Positions 16,713 to 26,336 of a DNA stretch of 64,000 bases are shown here, piece by piece. A program made the translations under genes and the position numbers. Every line of letters starts with the position of its first letter. Positions within the stretch are counted from its first letter, which is position 1. Under the pieces are notes generated by a model, which saw only the letters and a program-made list of their open reading frames with translations, did no database searches and was not told the origin of the DNA. Source of the stretch: Paraburkholderia fungorum (GTDB taxonomy: Bacteria; Pseudomonadota; Gammaproteobacteria; Burkholderiales; Burkholderiaceae); the NCBI RefSeq assembly GCF_902833645.1, contig NZ_CADFGE010000001.1, forward strand, positions 496,001-560,000, in the 5' to 3' direction.

Positions 16713-16743
16713 ACACCCCATAGAAAGTCACCTTTCGGGGTGT
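16713..16743 (+). terminator. Hairpin downstream of PPC genes
   Basis: ACACCCC (16713-16719) pairs with GGGGTGT (16737-16743); an inner GAAAG (16723-16727) pairs with CTTTC (16732-16736). It lies 104 bases after the PPC stop and just before the cyo promoter region. Confidence 0.45.
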
Positions 16744-16771
16744 TGACAATTCTTTGCTGAAAACTACGAAT
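16743..16771 (+). promoter_or_regulatory. Candidate cyo promoter
   Basis: A perfect TTGACA (16743-16748) is followed after 16-17 bases by TACGAAT, a weak -10. The remaining gap to cyoA (16914) holds no other clear element. The -10 match is poor. Confidence 0.3.
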
Positions 16772-16913
16772 CCTGTGCGGTTCTCTTACCCAGGATCAAC
16801 TTTCGCATCCTCGGTCTTTCGTAGAATCCTGCGGCATGCGCATTCTGAGTGCGTGTCCCATGTTGCTATGGGCGCAGCGAATTTAGGCGAAAGTTTATGA
16901 GAAGCCGGGAAAT

Positions 16914-17807
16914 ATGAAAACAAAGGGAGCCCATAGCCGGGCGTCGATACCTATCGCGGCCGCGCTAACTACGTGTCTTTCCGGGTGTGGAAATCTCGAT
17001 GTGCTCGACCCGAAGGGCAGCATCGGTCTCGCCGAAAAGTCGCTGATAGGCACGGCGACATTCACGATGTTGATTGTCGTGGTGCCGGTCATTCTGATGA
17101 CGCTGTGGTTTGCATGGCGTTATCGCGCAAGCAACCGCCACGCGAAGTACGCACCGAAATGGGCGCACTCAACGGCGATCGAAGTCGTCATCTGGACCGT
17201 GCCATCCATCATCATTCTGTGCCTCGGAATTCTGACGTGGAAGACCACGCACGAACTCGACCCCTACAAGCCCATTGAGTCGGCTGTGAAGCCGATCAAT
17301 GTCGAAGTAGTGGCGCTCGACTGGAAATGGCTCTTCATTTATCCGGACCTCGGCATTGCATCGGTCAATCAACTGGCTTTTCCGGTGGGCACGCCGGTTA
17401 ATTTCATGATCACGTCCGACTCGGTGATGAACTCGTTCTTCATTCCGCAACTGGGTAGCCAGATCTACGCGATGGCGGGTATGCAAACGCAACTGCACCT
17501 CATCGCGGACGAAGCCGGCGACTACGCGGGCGTGTCGGCCAATTACAGCGGCAGGGGCTTTTCCGACATGAAGTTCCGTGCGCTCGCCACCAGCCCGGAG
17601 CAGTTCAACGCGTGGGTGGAAAAGGTCAAAGCGTCGTCAGACCGGCTCGACATGAACGAATACAGCACGGTGTCGCAGCCGAGCGAGAAGGCGCCGGTGC
17701 GCTACTTCTCATCGGTCGATCCGAAGCTGTTCTACAACATCATTGCGAAGTACAACAACGGCCACGTTCTCGATCTGCGGAACAGCAATTGCAGTACGAA
17801 GGGGTAA
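16914..17807 (+). CDS. cyoA: Cytochrome bo3 ubiquinol oxidase subunit II
   Basis: The 297-residue lipoprotein subunit of the bo3 oxidase. A lipobox LSGC (Cys25) ends the signal peptide. Two membrane segments follow (about 46-65 and 88-108), then the periplasmic cupredoxin domain. [28 protein letters not shown] and [24 protein letters not shown] are typical of CyoA. The copper-A ligands of cytochrome c oxidases are absent, as expected for a quinol oxidase. It is the first gene of cyoABCD. Confidence 0.95.
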   Translation: MKTKGAHSRASIPIAAALTTCLSGCGNLDVLDPKGSIGLAEKSLIGTATFTMLIVVVPVILMTLWFAWRYRASNRHAKYAPKWAHSTAIEVVIWTVPSIIILCLGILTWKTTHELDPYKPIESAVKPINVEVVALDWKWLFIYPDLGIASVNQLAFPVGTPVNFMITSDSVMNSFFIPQLGSQIYAMAGMQTQLHLIADEAGDYAGVSANYSGRGFSDMKFRALATSPEQFNAWVEKVKASSDRLDMNEYSTVSQPSEKAPVRYFSSVDPKLFYNIIAKYNNGHVLDLRNSNCSTKG

Positions 17808-17810
17808 CAC

Positions 17811-19820
17811 ATGTTCGGAAAACTGACACTTTCGGCGATTCCGTTCGATCAGCCTATCATCATGGGCGCGGGCGCTCTGATGGCGATCATCGTCCTGGCC
17901 ACGTTCGGTGCGTTGACGTGGTTCGGCAAGTGGAAATGGCTTTGGAGCGAATGGCTTACCAGCGTCGATCATAAGAAGATCGGCGTGATGTATATCGTGG
18001 TCGCGGTCCTGATGCTGCTGCGCGGCTTTGCCGACGCGGTCATGATGCGCCTGCAACTGGCGCTTGCCTTCGACTCGCCGGGCTATCTGCCGCCGCATCA
18101 CTACGACCAGATCTTTACCGCGCACGGCGTCATCATGATCTTTTTCATGGCGATGGCGCTGATGGTGGGTCTCTTCAACCTGATCGTACCGCTGCAGATT
18201 GGCGCGCGCGACGTCGCGTTCCCATTCCTCAACTCCCTCAGTTTCTGGATGACCGCGATCAGCGCCATTCTGATGAATCTGTCGCTCGTGATCGGCGAGT
18301 TCGCGCAAGTCGGCTGGCTTGCGTATCCGCCGCTCTCGGAATTGCAGTTCAGTCCGGGCGTGGGGGTGGACTATTACATCTGGAGCCTGCAGTTATCGGG
18401 CGTGGGTACGCTGATTACCGCGATCAACTTCTTCGTCACCATTATCCGGATGCGCGCACCCGGCATGTCGCTGATGAAGATGCCGGTGTTTACGTGGACC
18501 GCGCTGTGCTCGAACGTGCTGATCATGGCGACGTTCCCGATCCTCACCATTGCGCTCGCGCTGCTCGGTCTGGACCGCTACATGGGCATGCACTTCTTCA
18601 CGAACGACGGTGGCGGCAACGCCATGATGTACCTGAACCTGATCTGGGCTTGGGGCCACCCCGAAGTCTACATTCTGGTTCTACCTGCGTTCGGCATCTA
18701 CTCAGAAGTGATCGCGACCTTCGCGAAGAAACCGCTGTTCGGCTACAAGACCATGGTCTACGCCACCTGCGTGATTACGGTGCTGGCGTTCCTCGTCTGG
18801 CTGCATCACTTCTTCACGATGGGGTCCGGCGCGGACGTCAATGCGTTCTTCGGCATTATGACCATGGTTATTGCCATTCCAACCGGCGTGAAGATATTCA
18901 ACTGGCTGTTCACGATTTATCGTGGCCGCCTCGAATTCACCACGCCGGTGCTGTGGACGATCGGTTTCATGATTACCTTCACGATCGGCGGCATGACCGG
19001 TGTGATGATGGCGATTCCCGGCGCCGATTTTGTCCTGCACAACAGCCTGTTTCTGATTGCCCACTTTCATAATGCCATTATCGGTGGGGTGGTGTTCGGC
19101 TATCTGGCCGGCGTGCACTACTGGTTCCCGAAGGTGTTCGGCATCAAGTTGAACGAGAAGCTCGGCAAGGCCGCATTCTGGCTCTGGTTCGTCGGCTTCT
19201 ATGTGTCGTTCATGCCGCTTTATGTGCTGGGCTTCATGGGCATGACGCGGCGCCTGAATCACTATGACAACCCGGCGTGGCACCCGTTGCTGATTGTTGC
19301 GGCGTGCGGTGTGGTGTTCATCGCGCTCGGCGTGGTCTGTCAGGTTCTGCAGGTGGTTGTCAGCGTGCGCAACCGCAAGCTGCCGGCGTACCGCGACGCC
19401 ACGGGCGATCCATGGGACGGCCGCACGCTCGAATGGGCCACCTCGTCGCCGCCGCCGGTCTACAACTTTGCCACTATCCCGGTGGTGCATGAACTCGACG
19501 CATTCACACACATGAAGGAAACGGGGCAGGGCCTCGGTAAAGACGTGACGTACCGCGAGATTCATATGCCGTCGAATACCAGCGCGGGGTTCTTTATCGG
19601 CATCTTTAGCCTGCTGCTGGGCTTCGCCGGAGTCTGGCACATCACGTGGCTCGCGGTGGTGGCGCTGGTTGCCATCATGGCGACGGTGATCGGACGCAGC
19701 TTCGGCGACAACGACGGCTATTACATTTCGGCGGAGACGGTCCGGAAGACCGAAGAGAAGGGCGGCAAGGCAGGCCAAACGAAGCGTCACGAGCGGCTTG
19801 CTGCTGCGGAGGTCAACTGA
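17811..19820 (+). CDS. cyoB: Cytochrome bo3 ubiquinol oxidase subunit I
   Basis: The 669-residue catalytic heme-copper subunit, full length for CyoB with the extra terminal membrane segments. Heme and copper ligands are visible: [13 protein letters not shown] (heme His), [15 protein letters not shown] (copper His and the cross-linked Tyr), [14 protein letters not shown] (two copper His) and [11 protein letters not shown] (heme His pair). It reduces oxygen to water with electrons from ubiquinol and pumps protons across the inner membrane. It starts 3 bases after cyoA stops and overlaps cyoC by one base. Confidence 0.97.
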   Translation: MFGKLTLSAIPFDQPIIMGAGALMAIIVLATFGALTWFGKWKWLWSEWLTSVDHKKIGVMYIVVAVLMLLRGFADAVMMRLQLALAFDSPGYLPPHHYDQIFTAHGVIMIFFMAMALMVGLFNLIVPLQIGARDVAFPFLNSLSFWMTAISAILMNLSLVIGEFAQVGWLAYPPLSELQFSPGVGVDYYIWSLQLSGVGTLITAINFFVTIIRMRAPGMSLMKMPVFTWTALCSNVLIMATFPILTIALALLGLDRYMGMHFFTNDGGGNAMMYLNLIWAWGHPEVYILVLPAFGIYSEVIATFAKKPLFGYKTMVYATCVITVLAFLVWLHHFFTMGSGADVNAFFGIMTMVIAIPTGVKIFNWLFTIYRGRLEFTTPVLWTIGFMITFTIGGMTGVMMAIPGADFVLHNSLFLIAHFHNAIIGGVVFGYLAGVHYWFPKVFGIKLNEKLGKAAFWLWFVGFYVSFMPLYVLGFMGMTRRLNHYDNPAWHPLLIVAACGVVFIALGVVCQVLQVVVSVRNRKLPAYRDATGDPWDGRTLEWATSSPPPVYNFATIPVVHELDAFTHMKETGQGLGKDVTYREIHMPSNTSAGFFIGIFSLLLGFAGVWHITWLAVVALVAIMATVIGRSFGDNDGYYISAETVRKTEEKGGKAGQTKRHERLAAAEVN

Positions 19821-20428
19821 TGTTGCAGAAAACCAATTTTTCCGCGCTGGGCGAGCTGGAAAGCGAGCACGCGCCGTCCCATTCGGTATTCGGATTCTGG
19901 CTTTACCTGATGACCGATTGCGTGCTGTTCGCGTCTCTCTTCGCGGTGTTTGCCGTGATGTCGCACCAGTTCGCAGGCGGTCCGACCGGTAAGGATCTGT
20001 TCGATATTCCGGGCGTCGCGCTGGAAACCGCCCTGTTGCTGCTGAGCAGTGTCACCTACGGTTTCGCGATGCTCGGTGCGCACAAGCGCAAGTCAGGTGT
20101 TGTGCTCGGGTGGCTGGCGATCACGTTTGTGCTGGGCCTCGCGTTTCTCTGGTTCGAAGTGCAGGAGTTTTCGCACCTGATCGCCGAAGGCGCGGGTCCT
20201 GGCCGCAGCGCGTTCTTTTCATCGTTCTTTACTCTCGTCGGCACGCACGGCTTGCACGTCACGGTGGGGCTCATCTGGATGGTCGTGCTCGCCGTGCAGA
20301 TCGTGCTCAAGCCAGAAATGTCCGAACGCGAGATTACGCGCCTGACCTGTCTGAGTCTCTTCTGGCACTTTCTAGACATCGTGTGGATCTGCGTGTTTTC
20401 GTTTGTCTATCTTGGGAGCGTGCTTTAA
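19820..20428 (+). CDS. cyoC: Cytochrome bo3 ubiquinol oxidase subunit III
   Basis: A 202-residue membrane protein of the subunit III family with five hydrophobic segments: FGFWLYLMTDCVLFASLFAVFAVM, the Glu-containing WFEVQEFSHLIAEGAGPGRSAFFSSFFTLVGTHGLHVTVGL core and a C-terminal SLFWHFLDIVWICVFSFVYL. The ATG at 19820 overlaps the cyoB stop (TGATG), and GCGGAGG lies just upstream, so translation is coupled. Confidence 0.95.
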   Translation: MLQKTNFSALGELESEHAPSHSVFGFWLYLMTDCVLFASLFAVFAVMSHQFAGGPTGKDLFDIPGVALETALLLLSSVTYGFAMLGAHKRKSGVVLGWLAITFVLGLAFLWFEVQEFSHLIAEGAGPGRSAFFSSFFTLVGTHGLHVTVGLIWMVVLAVQIVLKPEMSEREITRLTCLSLFWHFLDIVWICVFSFVYLGSVL

Positions 20429-20761
20429 ATGGCTCATACGCGATCACTTCATGAGGAAGAGGGGCACGGGAGTCTCTCTGGCTATATCGTCGGATTCGTA
20501 CTGGCTGTGGTGCTAACCGCGGCGTCGTTCGGGCTGGTAATGAACGGCATGCTCGAACCACGCTCCGCCATGGTTGTGCTGGCCGTGCTTGCGCTTGTGC
20601 AGATTGTTGTTCATCTGGTGTTCTTCCTGCATCTGAACACGTCTTCAGGCCAACGGTGGAATGTGATGGCGTTGTGCTATACCGCGGTCGCTGCGATCAT
20701 TCTGATCGGCGGCACGGTGTGGGTGATGCACAACGTGAGTATGAATATGATGTCGCGGTAA
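20429..20761 (+). CDS. cyoD: Cytochrome bo3 ubiquinol oxidase subunit IV
   Basis: The small 110-residue subunit with three membrane helices (about 17-38, 45-66 and 78-100) and the family segment LALVQIVVHLVFFLHLNTSSGQRWN. It stabilises the copper-B site during assembly. Its ATG follows the cyoC stop directly. A strong hairpin comes next and no cyoE (heme O synthase) follows, so heme O must be made by an enzyme encoded elsewhere. Confidence 0.95.
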   Translation: MAHTRSLHEEEGHGSLSGYIVGFVLAVVLTAASFGLVMNGMLEPRSAMVVLAVLALVQIVVHLVFFLHLNTSSGQRWNVMALCYTAVAAIILIGGTVWVMHNVSMNMMSR

Positions 20762-20777
20762 TTCACACGCGGGAGAG

Positions 20778-20825
20778 GTGGCTGGTGTGCGCGGAAACCG
20801 ATAGGCCGCCGCGCGCACCAGCCAC
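20778..20825. terminator. Bidirectional terminator after cyoD
   Basis: GTGGCTGGTG (20778-20787) pairs with CACCAGCCAC (20816-20825), extended after a 2-base bulge by CGCG (20790-20793) pairing with the CGCG immediately 5' of the downstream arm. It separates cyoD from the convergent end of the catabolic cluster. Confidence 0.65.
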
Positions 20826-20869
20826 CGCGCGCTGTGCCACGGCGCGACGTGCCGCGTGATACCGCAGTG

Positions 20870-21601
20870 CTACACCACGTCGGTAAACAGCCTGCCCCAA
20901 CTTGCGAGTGGCCTCGTATCTACCTCCAGCATTCTCAGAGCCTTCCAAATCACAGTGGCTACCGTGTCGTAAGCGGGAATATCGGTAGCCATCTCAAACG
21001 CGCGCACCAGATGCGCCGCGCGCAGATTCGTGCAGAATGTTGTCACCGCATCGGGTCTTGCAAATGCGGCTTCACGCATCATGATTGCCAACTGCGTATC
21101 CGGCACTTCGGCAAAGCTGAAGTTGTCCTGCAAGCCAAGGTGCCGTTCCGAAACACATTCGATCCCCAGCTTCTCGTAGTTGCGCACGATCCGCTGCTGA
21201 ACGTCGTCGAGGTACGGCGATACCAGACCCAGGCGCCGCACGCCGGTTTTGACGAGGATTTCGTTGAGCGCCAGCACCGAGGTTGTCGCGGGGATACCGG
21301 TCGCTTCGGTGATATGCCGGCACAACGCCTGATCGCGCTCAAAGCCCAGCCATCCGGCCGATGTGCCGCTCCAGCCGATCACGTCCACACGCGCATCGGC
21401 CAGATGACGTGCGGCCGCCAGAATCCGGCTCGCGTCGAACTGACCGAGCGCTTGCTCCGATAGCGCGATCTCGGTGACCGTGAAGCGCGCAAAATGCGCG
21501 CTGACGTGCGGCAATTCGCTTAGTATCGCCGCGGTCATGGGCTCTAACGCCGTGTTCGACGAAGGCGTGAGAATGCCGAGCCGGATTCTTCTATGTTGCA
21601 T
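20870..21601 (-). CDS. Maleate isomerase/arylmalonate decarboxylase-like protein
   Basis: A 243-residue Asp/Glu racemase-superfamily protein of the maleate isomerase/AMDase branch: LGILTPSSNTALEP at the N-terminus, GWSGTSAGW near residues 76-83 and TTFCTNLRAAHL near 187-198. Maleate isomerase has a catalytic Cys in both loops. Here the first loop has Gly/Ser and only Cys190 remains, the arrangement of arylmalonate decarboxylase (Gly74/Cys188). A cofactor-free decarboxylation or an isomerisation by one Cys is therefore possible. It is the last gene of the 29.7-20.9 kb cluster, 42 bases after the amidohydrolase. Confidence 0.8.
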   Translation of the reverse strand: MQHRRIRLGILTPSSNTALEPMTAAILSELPHVSAHFARFTVTEIALSEQALGQFDASRILAAARHLADARVDVIGWSGTSAGWLGFERDQALCRHITEATGIPATTSVLALNEILVKTGVRRLGLVSPYLDDVQQRIVRNYEKLGIECVSERHLGLQDNFSFAEVPDTQLAIMMREAAFARPDAVTTFCTNLRAAHLVRAFEMATDIPAYDTVATVIWKALRMLEVDTRPLASWGRLFTDVV

Positions 21602-21643
21602 CGCGACTTATCCCTTCGGTGCTTGAGTGCATGCGTAAGCGGT

Positions 21644-23029
21644 CTAGTCGGCGAGCAGTTGCTTCACGCCCTCGGCCGCTTCATGGCGAAGCCGTTCGAG
21701 ATCGAGGCCCGGAATCACGCCGTTATCCACCACGACGCGGCCGTTCACCACGTTGTAGCGAACCCGGGCAGGCTCACCCGCCGTGACCGGCGCCACCGCC
21801 ACGTCATGGAAGCCGTTGAAGCGCAGATCGCTGACGTCGTAAAGGACGAAATCCGCGGCCTTCCCAACCTCAAGCGTGCCGACCGCATCCAGGCCGAGCA
21901 CGCCTGCGCCGCCCGCGCTGCCCCAGTGAATGACTTCTTCGACGGTGGTCGCCGACGCACCTTGCGCCGCGCGATGCACCAGCCACGCGAAGTGAGCTTC
22001 ATTGGTCATGCTGCCGGATTCGTTCGAGGCGACGCCGTCCACGGCCAGCGACATCGGCACACCCGCCGCCGCCATTTGCGGGGCCGGCGCAATCCCGCTG
22101 CCGAGGCGCGCATTGCTCACCGGACAATGCGAGCAGCCGCTGCCGGTTTCCGCCAGCATCGCGATCTCGCTTGGCTGAAGATGTACGAGGTGAGCAAACC
22201 ACACGTCCGGCCCGAGCCACTCGTGATCGGCGACGAATTCCACCGGTAGTTTGTTGAAGCGCTCTTTGCAGAAGTCGACGTAGCGGGTCGTTTCGGAAAG
22301 GTGTGTGTGCAACCTCAAACCCATTCGACGCGCCGCGCGTGCGACTTCGGGCAGCAGCTCCGGTGGCAGTGAAAACGTCGGGGTCGTCGGCGCGACCACA
22401 ACGCGACGCATCGAAGCGTCGCTGGCATCGTGATAGCGCGATTTCAGGCGTTCGATATCCGCGAGCATCTGATCGAGCGTCTCCGGCTTGAGCGCGACTT
22501 TGGAAAAGCCCGGATGATCGCCCGCCGCCTGCAAAGCACCGCCCCGGCACAGCACGAAGCGCATGCCGAACTCGGCGGCTTCGTTGAAGAGCAGATCGCC
22601 TGTTTCAGTGTTGCCGTCCGCGTGATACAGGTAATGATGATCGGCGCAGGTGGTCACGCCGGACAGCAACAGCTCGGCCATACCCAATCGCGCGGCGACC
22701 CGCGCCAGCTCCGGCGTGAAGCGCGCGAGCCGCGGATACGGCACGGCGGCCAGCCATTCCTGCAAATCGGCGTTGATGCCGGACGGCACCGCCTTCAGGA
22801 GGTTCTGGAACAGGTGGTGGTGAGTGTTCACCCAGCCCGGATAAACGACGCATGAACGCGCATCGATTACCCGTTCATCGGCGCGGGGCTCCAGGTTCGG
22901 CGCGATGGCCTCGATACGGCCGTTGCGAATCCGCAGATCGACTTGGCCTGCCCGTGCCGCGTCGCCGCGAAGGCCACTCATGACCGCCGCAGGGTTCTTG
23001 ATCAGCAACGCTTCAGTTTGCATGCTCAC
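21644..23029 (-). CDS. Amidohydrolase, 8-oxoguanine deaminase/AtzB-like
   Basis: This 461-residue TIM-barrel amidohydrolase has WVNTHHHLFQN (residues about 67-76, with the HxH metal pair), LHTHLSETTRY, FAHLVHLQPSEI and the active-site LAVDGVASNESGSM segment, followed by a C-terminal composite domain. The pattern fits the subgroup of 8-oxoguanine, guanine and hydroxydechloroatrazine hydrolases, which deaminate nitrogen heterocycles using zinc or iron. The NCS2 permease gene 84 bases upstream in the same direction supports a purine- or pyrimidine-like substrate. The exact substrate cannot be told. Confidence 0.85.
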   Translation of the reverse strand: MSMQTEALLIKNPAAVMSGLRGDAARAGQVDLRIRNGRIEAIAPNLEPRADERVIDARSCVVYPGWVNTHHHLFQNLLKAVPSGINADLQEWLAAVPYPRLARFTPELARVAARLGMAELLLSGVTTCADHHYLYHADGNTETGDLLFNEAAEFGMRFVLCRGGALQAAGDHPGFSKVALKPETLDQMLADIERLKSRYHDASDASMRRVVVAPTTPTFSLPPELLPEVARAARRMGLRLHTHLSETTRYVDFCKERFNKLPVEFVADHEWLGPDVWFAHLVHLQPSEIAMLAETGSGCSHCPVSNARLGSGIAPAPQMAAAGVPMSLAVDGVASNESGSMTNEAHFAWLVHRAAQGASATTVEEVIHWGSAGGAGVLGLDAVGTLEVGKAADFVLYDVSDLRFNGFHDVAVAPVTAGEPARVRYNVVNGRVVVDNGVIPGLDLERLRHEAAEGVKQLLAD

Positions 23030-23113
23030 GATTCAATGTCCTCTCAGGTACCTCGAAGCGGCCGCCGGTTCCGGAAAGCGCGACGGCCGCGCTCGTCTTG
23101 CTACCTCGGTCGC

Positions 23114-24460
23114 TTATTCACGCACCAGATTGCTGTGCGTCTCGATGATCTTTTCATCTGCGGGCGCGCCGTTCAGCACCGCGTTCAATACGACCGACAC
23201 CAGGCACGCCAGCACCACGCCGCTATGCAGGAACGGCTGCGTCCAGTCGGGCATGTGTTTGAAGACTTGCGGCGCCATCACCGGAATCAGCGCGGTGGCA
23301 ATCGTGAAGCCGACAATCAGCACGTTGTAGCGATTGCGTTCGAAGTCCACCTTCGCCAGCGTTTGCACGCCCGCTGCCACCACCACGCCGAACATAGCGA
23401 TACCGGCACCGCCCAGTGCCGCTGCGGGCGTTGCGGCGACCACCGCGCCGATCTTCGGCACCAGTGCTACCGCGCACATCAGCAGGCCGCTGATTGCCAC
23501 AACCCAGCGACTGCGCACACCGGTGAGGATCACAAGACCGACGTTTTCCATGAAGGCGATAAAGGGGAACGCCGCGAACATGCCGGCAATCGCGCTCGCC
23601 AGACCATTCGCACGCATGCCGCGCACCACATCTTCCTCGCTCACGTTCTTGTCGACGATGTCACCGATGGCGACGAACAGCCCCATCGATTCGACCATCT
23701 GCACCACCATCACGACGATCATCGTCAAAACGGGCACCACCGAAAACACTGGCGTGCCGAAGTGGAACGGCATCGGCAGCGTGAACCACGGTGCGGCGCC
23801 CACGCTCGAGAAGTTGCCCATGCCGAGCGCGCAGGCCAGAACGGCGCCCGCGACCAGGCCGATCAGAACGGCCAGGTTGCGCAGGAACGGACCGGCAAAG
23901 CGGTTGATCCCAAGAATCACAATTGCGACAAAGAAGGTGACGCTCAGGAACGGCAACGCGCCGAACTGCTGCTGCGCTGCCTCGCCACCGCCGACCCATT
24001 GATACGCAACGGGGAACAGTTGCAAACCGATCACGGTTACGATGCAGCCGGTCACTACCGGTGGAAAGAATCTTCGCAAGCGCCCGACCAGAGGCGCTGC
24101 GAACATCGTAAAGAGACCCGCGCCAATGACCGCGCCACACACGCCGGCGAAACCCACACCCGGACTCAGGCCGATCGCGATGACCGGTCCGACGCTGCTG
24201 AACGCGACGCCTTGCAGAATCGGCAGACGCACACCAAACTTCCAGACGCCGACGGTTTGCAAGATCGTCGAGATACCCGAGCAAAACAGCGCCGTGCTGA
24301 TGAGCACGGTGGTGTCGGCGGGGGACATCTTCAGCGCCGACGCAACGATCAGCGGAACGGCAATCGCGCCGATGTAGGCCACTAGCATGTGCTGCAAACC
24401 GAGCGTGATCATCTGGCGCTTCGGCAGAATCCGATCGACGGGATGTATGGCGGTGTTCAT
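23114..24460 (-). CDS. NCS2 nucleobase:cation symporter (xanthine/uracil permease family)
   Basis: A 448-residue inner-membrane protein with about 14 segments in the NCS2 fold: LGLQHMLVAYIGAIAVPLIVASAL at the start, PILQGVAFSSVGPVIAIG, the key helix 8 QMVESMGLFVAIGDIV with the conserved Glu, and FAAFPFIAFMENVGLVILTGVRSRWVV (helix 10 region). It imports a purine, pyrimidine or related heterocycle with protons or sodium. ATG 24460 follows AGGAGAC; the open frame to 24661 is not membrane-like. It lies between the CobW gene and the deaminase-like gene. Confidence 0.9.
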   Translation of the reverse strand: MNTAIHPVDRILPKRQMITLGLQHMLVAYIGAIAVPLIVASALKMSPADTTVLISTALFCSGISTILQTVGVWKFGVRLPILQGVAFSSVGPVIAIGLSPGVGFAGVCGAVIGAGLFTMFAAPLVGRLRRFFPPVVTGCIVTVIGLQLFPVAYQWVGGGEAAQQQFGALPFLSVTFFVAIVILGINRFAGPFLRNLAVLIGLVAGAVLACALGMGNFSSVGAAPWFTLPMPFHFGTPVFSVVPVLTMIVVMVVQMVESMGLFVAIGDIVDKNVSEEDVVRGMRANGLASAIAGMFAAFPFIAFMENVGLVILTGVRSRWVVAISGLLMCAVALVPKIGAVVAATPAAALGGAGIAMFGVVVAAGVQTLAKVDFERNRYNVLIVGFTIATALIPVMAPQVFKHMPDWTQPFLHSGVVLACLVSVVLNAVLNGAPADEKIIETHSNLVRE

Positions 24461-24549
24461 GACGTGTCTCCTGAATATCGTTTTCTGGCCGGAGCACGCC
24501 GCACGGGCTTGCCGTGCAGCATCACTTCGCGCGCCGGCCGAATCTCCCG

Positions 24550-25671
24550 TCAGGCCGCAACCGGCACGGCAAGACAGGCATGGAAGCGGTCGGTCAGCGC
24601 GGCGCGATCGAGATCGCGTCCGATGAATACAATGCGGCACGAGCGGGGTTCCGTACCCCACACTTGTGCCGCGCGAAGTTCGATGACGTTGTGCACGCCT
24701 TGCAGCACGTAGCGGTGCGACTGGCCTTGCACGGCGAGAATGCCTTTCATACGGAACAGATTGACGGCGTCGGACTCGCGCAGTTCGGTGAGCCAGGCTT
24801 GCAGCGCGTCGAGATCGATGTCCGCGTCGACTTCGATGCCGACCGAGGACACGCTTTCGTCGTGCTGATGGTCGGAGTGGTCGTCGTCGAGGTGGGCATG
24901 ATCGTGCGCATGTTCGTGATTCTCTTCGTGTTCGTCATGCTCGTCGTGGTGATGCGCGTGATCGTGGCTATGCTCCTCTTCATGCAGGCCGTCCGCTTCC
25001 ACGAGAATCTGCGAGAACTCGTTCGCGCCGACGCCGAGAATCTTGTCGAGGTCGATCTGCGCGTAGCTCGATTCGACGATCTCGGCCGTGGCGTTCAAGC
25101 CGCGAATACGCTGCGTCAGCGAAGCGATATCGTCCACCGTCACCAGATCGACTTTGTTGATCACGATACGGTCCGCGCAAACGATCTGATCGACCGCCTG
25201 GTTGTCGCTGCCGTCGAGCACCAGATCGTCCAGATGCGCGGCGATGTGTTTGGCATCCACCATCGTGACGACTGCATCCAACGTCACCTGCTTCGCGATG
25301 GGATCGTCGAGGAAGAAAGTCTGCGCGACCGGATACGGATCGGCGAGTCCACTCGTTTCGACGATGATGTGATCGAGCCGGTCCGGTCTTTCCACCAGCA
25401 TGCGCACGATCCGCACGAGGTCTTCGCGCACTGCACCGACGCAGCATACGCAGCCGTTGGTCATCTCGTAGATTTCTTCGGTCGATTCGAGTACGAGACC
25501 ACCGTCGATGCCGATTTCGCCGAACTCGTTTTCGATCACCGCGATTTTGCGGCCATGTTTCTCGCGAAGAATGTAATTGAGCAGTGTCGTTTTGCCGGCG
25601 CCGAGAAAGCCGGTCAGCACCGTGACAGGGATTTTCTCGATTTCGTTGTGGGTGGTGTGAATGTGATTCAT
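24550..25671 (-). CDS. CobW/ZNG1-type G3E GTPase metallochaperone
   Basis: The 373-residue GTPase has Walker [10 protein letters not shown] (21-29), the metal motif GCVCC (73-77), NKVD for guanine recognition, a CobW C-terminal domain, and between them an acidic His-rich stretch at about 230-275 (repeats of HDHAHHH type). Such proteins load zinc or cobalt into client enzymes. It sits in an operon with three metal-dependent amidohydrolase-family genes, so one of these is the likely client (inference). It may alternatively respond to zinc limitation, but no Zur-like site was recognised upstream. Confidence 0.9.
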   Translation of the reverse strand: MNHIHTTHNEIEKIPVTVLTGFLGAGKTTLLNYILREKHGRKIAVIENEFGEIGIDGGLVLESTEEIYEMTNGCVCCVGAVREDLVRIVRMLVERPDRLDHIIVETSGLADPYPVAQTFFLDDPIAKQVTLDAVVTMVDAKHIAAHLDDLVLDGSDNQAVDQIVCADRIVINKVDLVTVDDIASLTQRIRGLNATAEIVESSYAQIDLDKILGVGANEFSQILVEADGLHEEEHSHDHAHHHDEHDEHEENHEHAHDHAHLDDDHSDHQHDESVSSVGIEVDADIDLDALQAWLTELRESDAVNLFRMKGILAVQGQSHRYVLQGVHNVIELRAAQVWGTEPRSCRIVFIGRDLDRAALTDRFHACLAVPVAA

Positions 25672-25721
25672 GACTCGTCTCCGTTTCTTCGTTCGTACTG
25701 CGGTTCGTGCTGTTCAACTGG

Positions 25722-26336
25722 TCAGGCGATAGGCGGTGCGTGTGTTTGTGTTGCCATTTCGGTTGCTATGTCCTGTTCTCGCCAGCGTTTGACGGTGCCC
25801 GCTTCGAGACCGAACAGATCGAGCACGCGGCCTAGCGTGTGGTCGATCATCTGGTCGAGCGAAACAGGGCGCGCGTAAAACGCCGGCACAGGCGGCGCGA
25901 CGATCGCGCCCATTTCAGTCACGGCGATCATGTTGCGCAGATGCGCCAACGTGTAAGGCGTTTCGCGCGCCAGCAGCACCAACGGGCGCCGTTCTTTCAA
26001 CGTGACGTCGGCGGCGCGCGAGATCAGGCTCGACGACATGCCGTTGGCAATTTCGGCCAGCGTCTTCATCGAACAAGGCGCGACGATCATGCCCAGCGAG
26101 CGGAACGACCCGCTGGAAACGGCCGCGGCCATGTCGTCGCAGCGGTAGGTGAAGCTGGCGAGGGCGCTGACGTCGGCGAACTTGTAGTCGGTTTCGTGTG
26201 TCATCGTCAACAGCGCGCTGCGCGAGACGGTCAGATGCGTTTCGATGCCGAGTTCACGCAGCAGTTGCAGCAGGCGTACGCCGTACGTGAAACCGGACGC
26301 GCCGCTGATGCCGACTACGAGTCGCCGCGGAGTCAT
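25722..26336 (-). CDS. UbiX family flavin prenyltransferase
   Basis: A 204-residue flavin prenyltransferase, which makes prenylated FMN for UbiD decarboxylases. Family hallmarks are GISGASGFTYGVRLLQLL at the N-terminus, APCSMKTLAEIANGMSSSLISRAADVTLKERRPLVLLARETPY (about 107-149) with the dimethylallyl-phosphate residues, and the C-terminal DHTLGRVLDLFGLE. Its ATG overlaps the stop of the ubiD-like gene by four bases, so the pair is coupled. It probably serves that catabolic decarboxylase rather than ubiquinone synthesis. Confidence 0.93.
   Translation of the reverse strand: MTPRRLVVGISGASGFTYGVRLLQLLRELGIETHLTVSRSALLTMTHETDYKFADVSALASFTYRCDDMAAAVSSGSFRSLGMIVAPCSMKTLAEIANGMSSSLISRAADVTLKERRPLVLLARETPYTLAHLRNMIAVTEMGAIVAPPVPAFYARPVSLDQMIDHTLGRVLDLFGLEAGTVKRWREQDIATEMATQTHAPPIA

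Noticed and set aside
22943..24385. Long His/Arg/Asp-rich plus-strand frame opposite the NCS2 permease
   Set aside because: Composition is that of an antisense shadow of a membrane-protein gene; no motif and no ribosome site.
24514..25878. Long plus-strand open frame (over 450 codons) opposite the CobW gene
   Set aside because: It is the antisense of the CobW gene; its hydrophobic VVV/IVM repeats are the complement of the His/Asp-rich stretch. The minus-strand protein has all family motifs.
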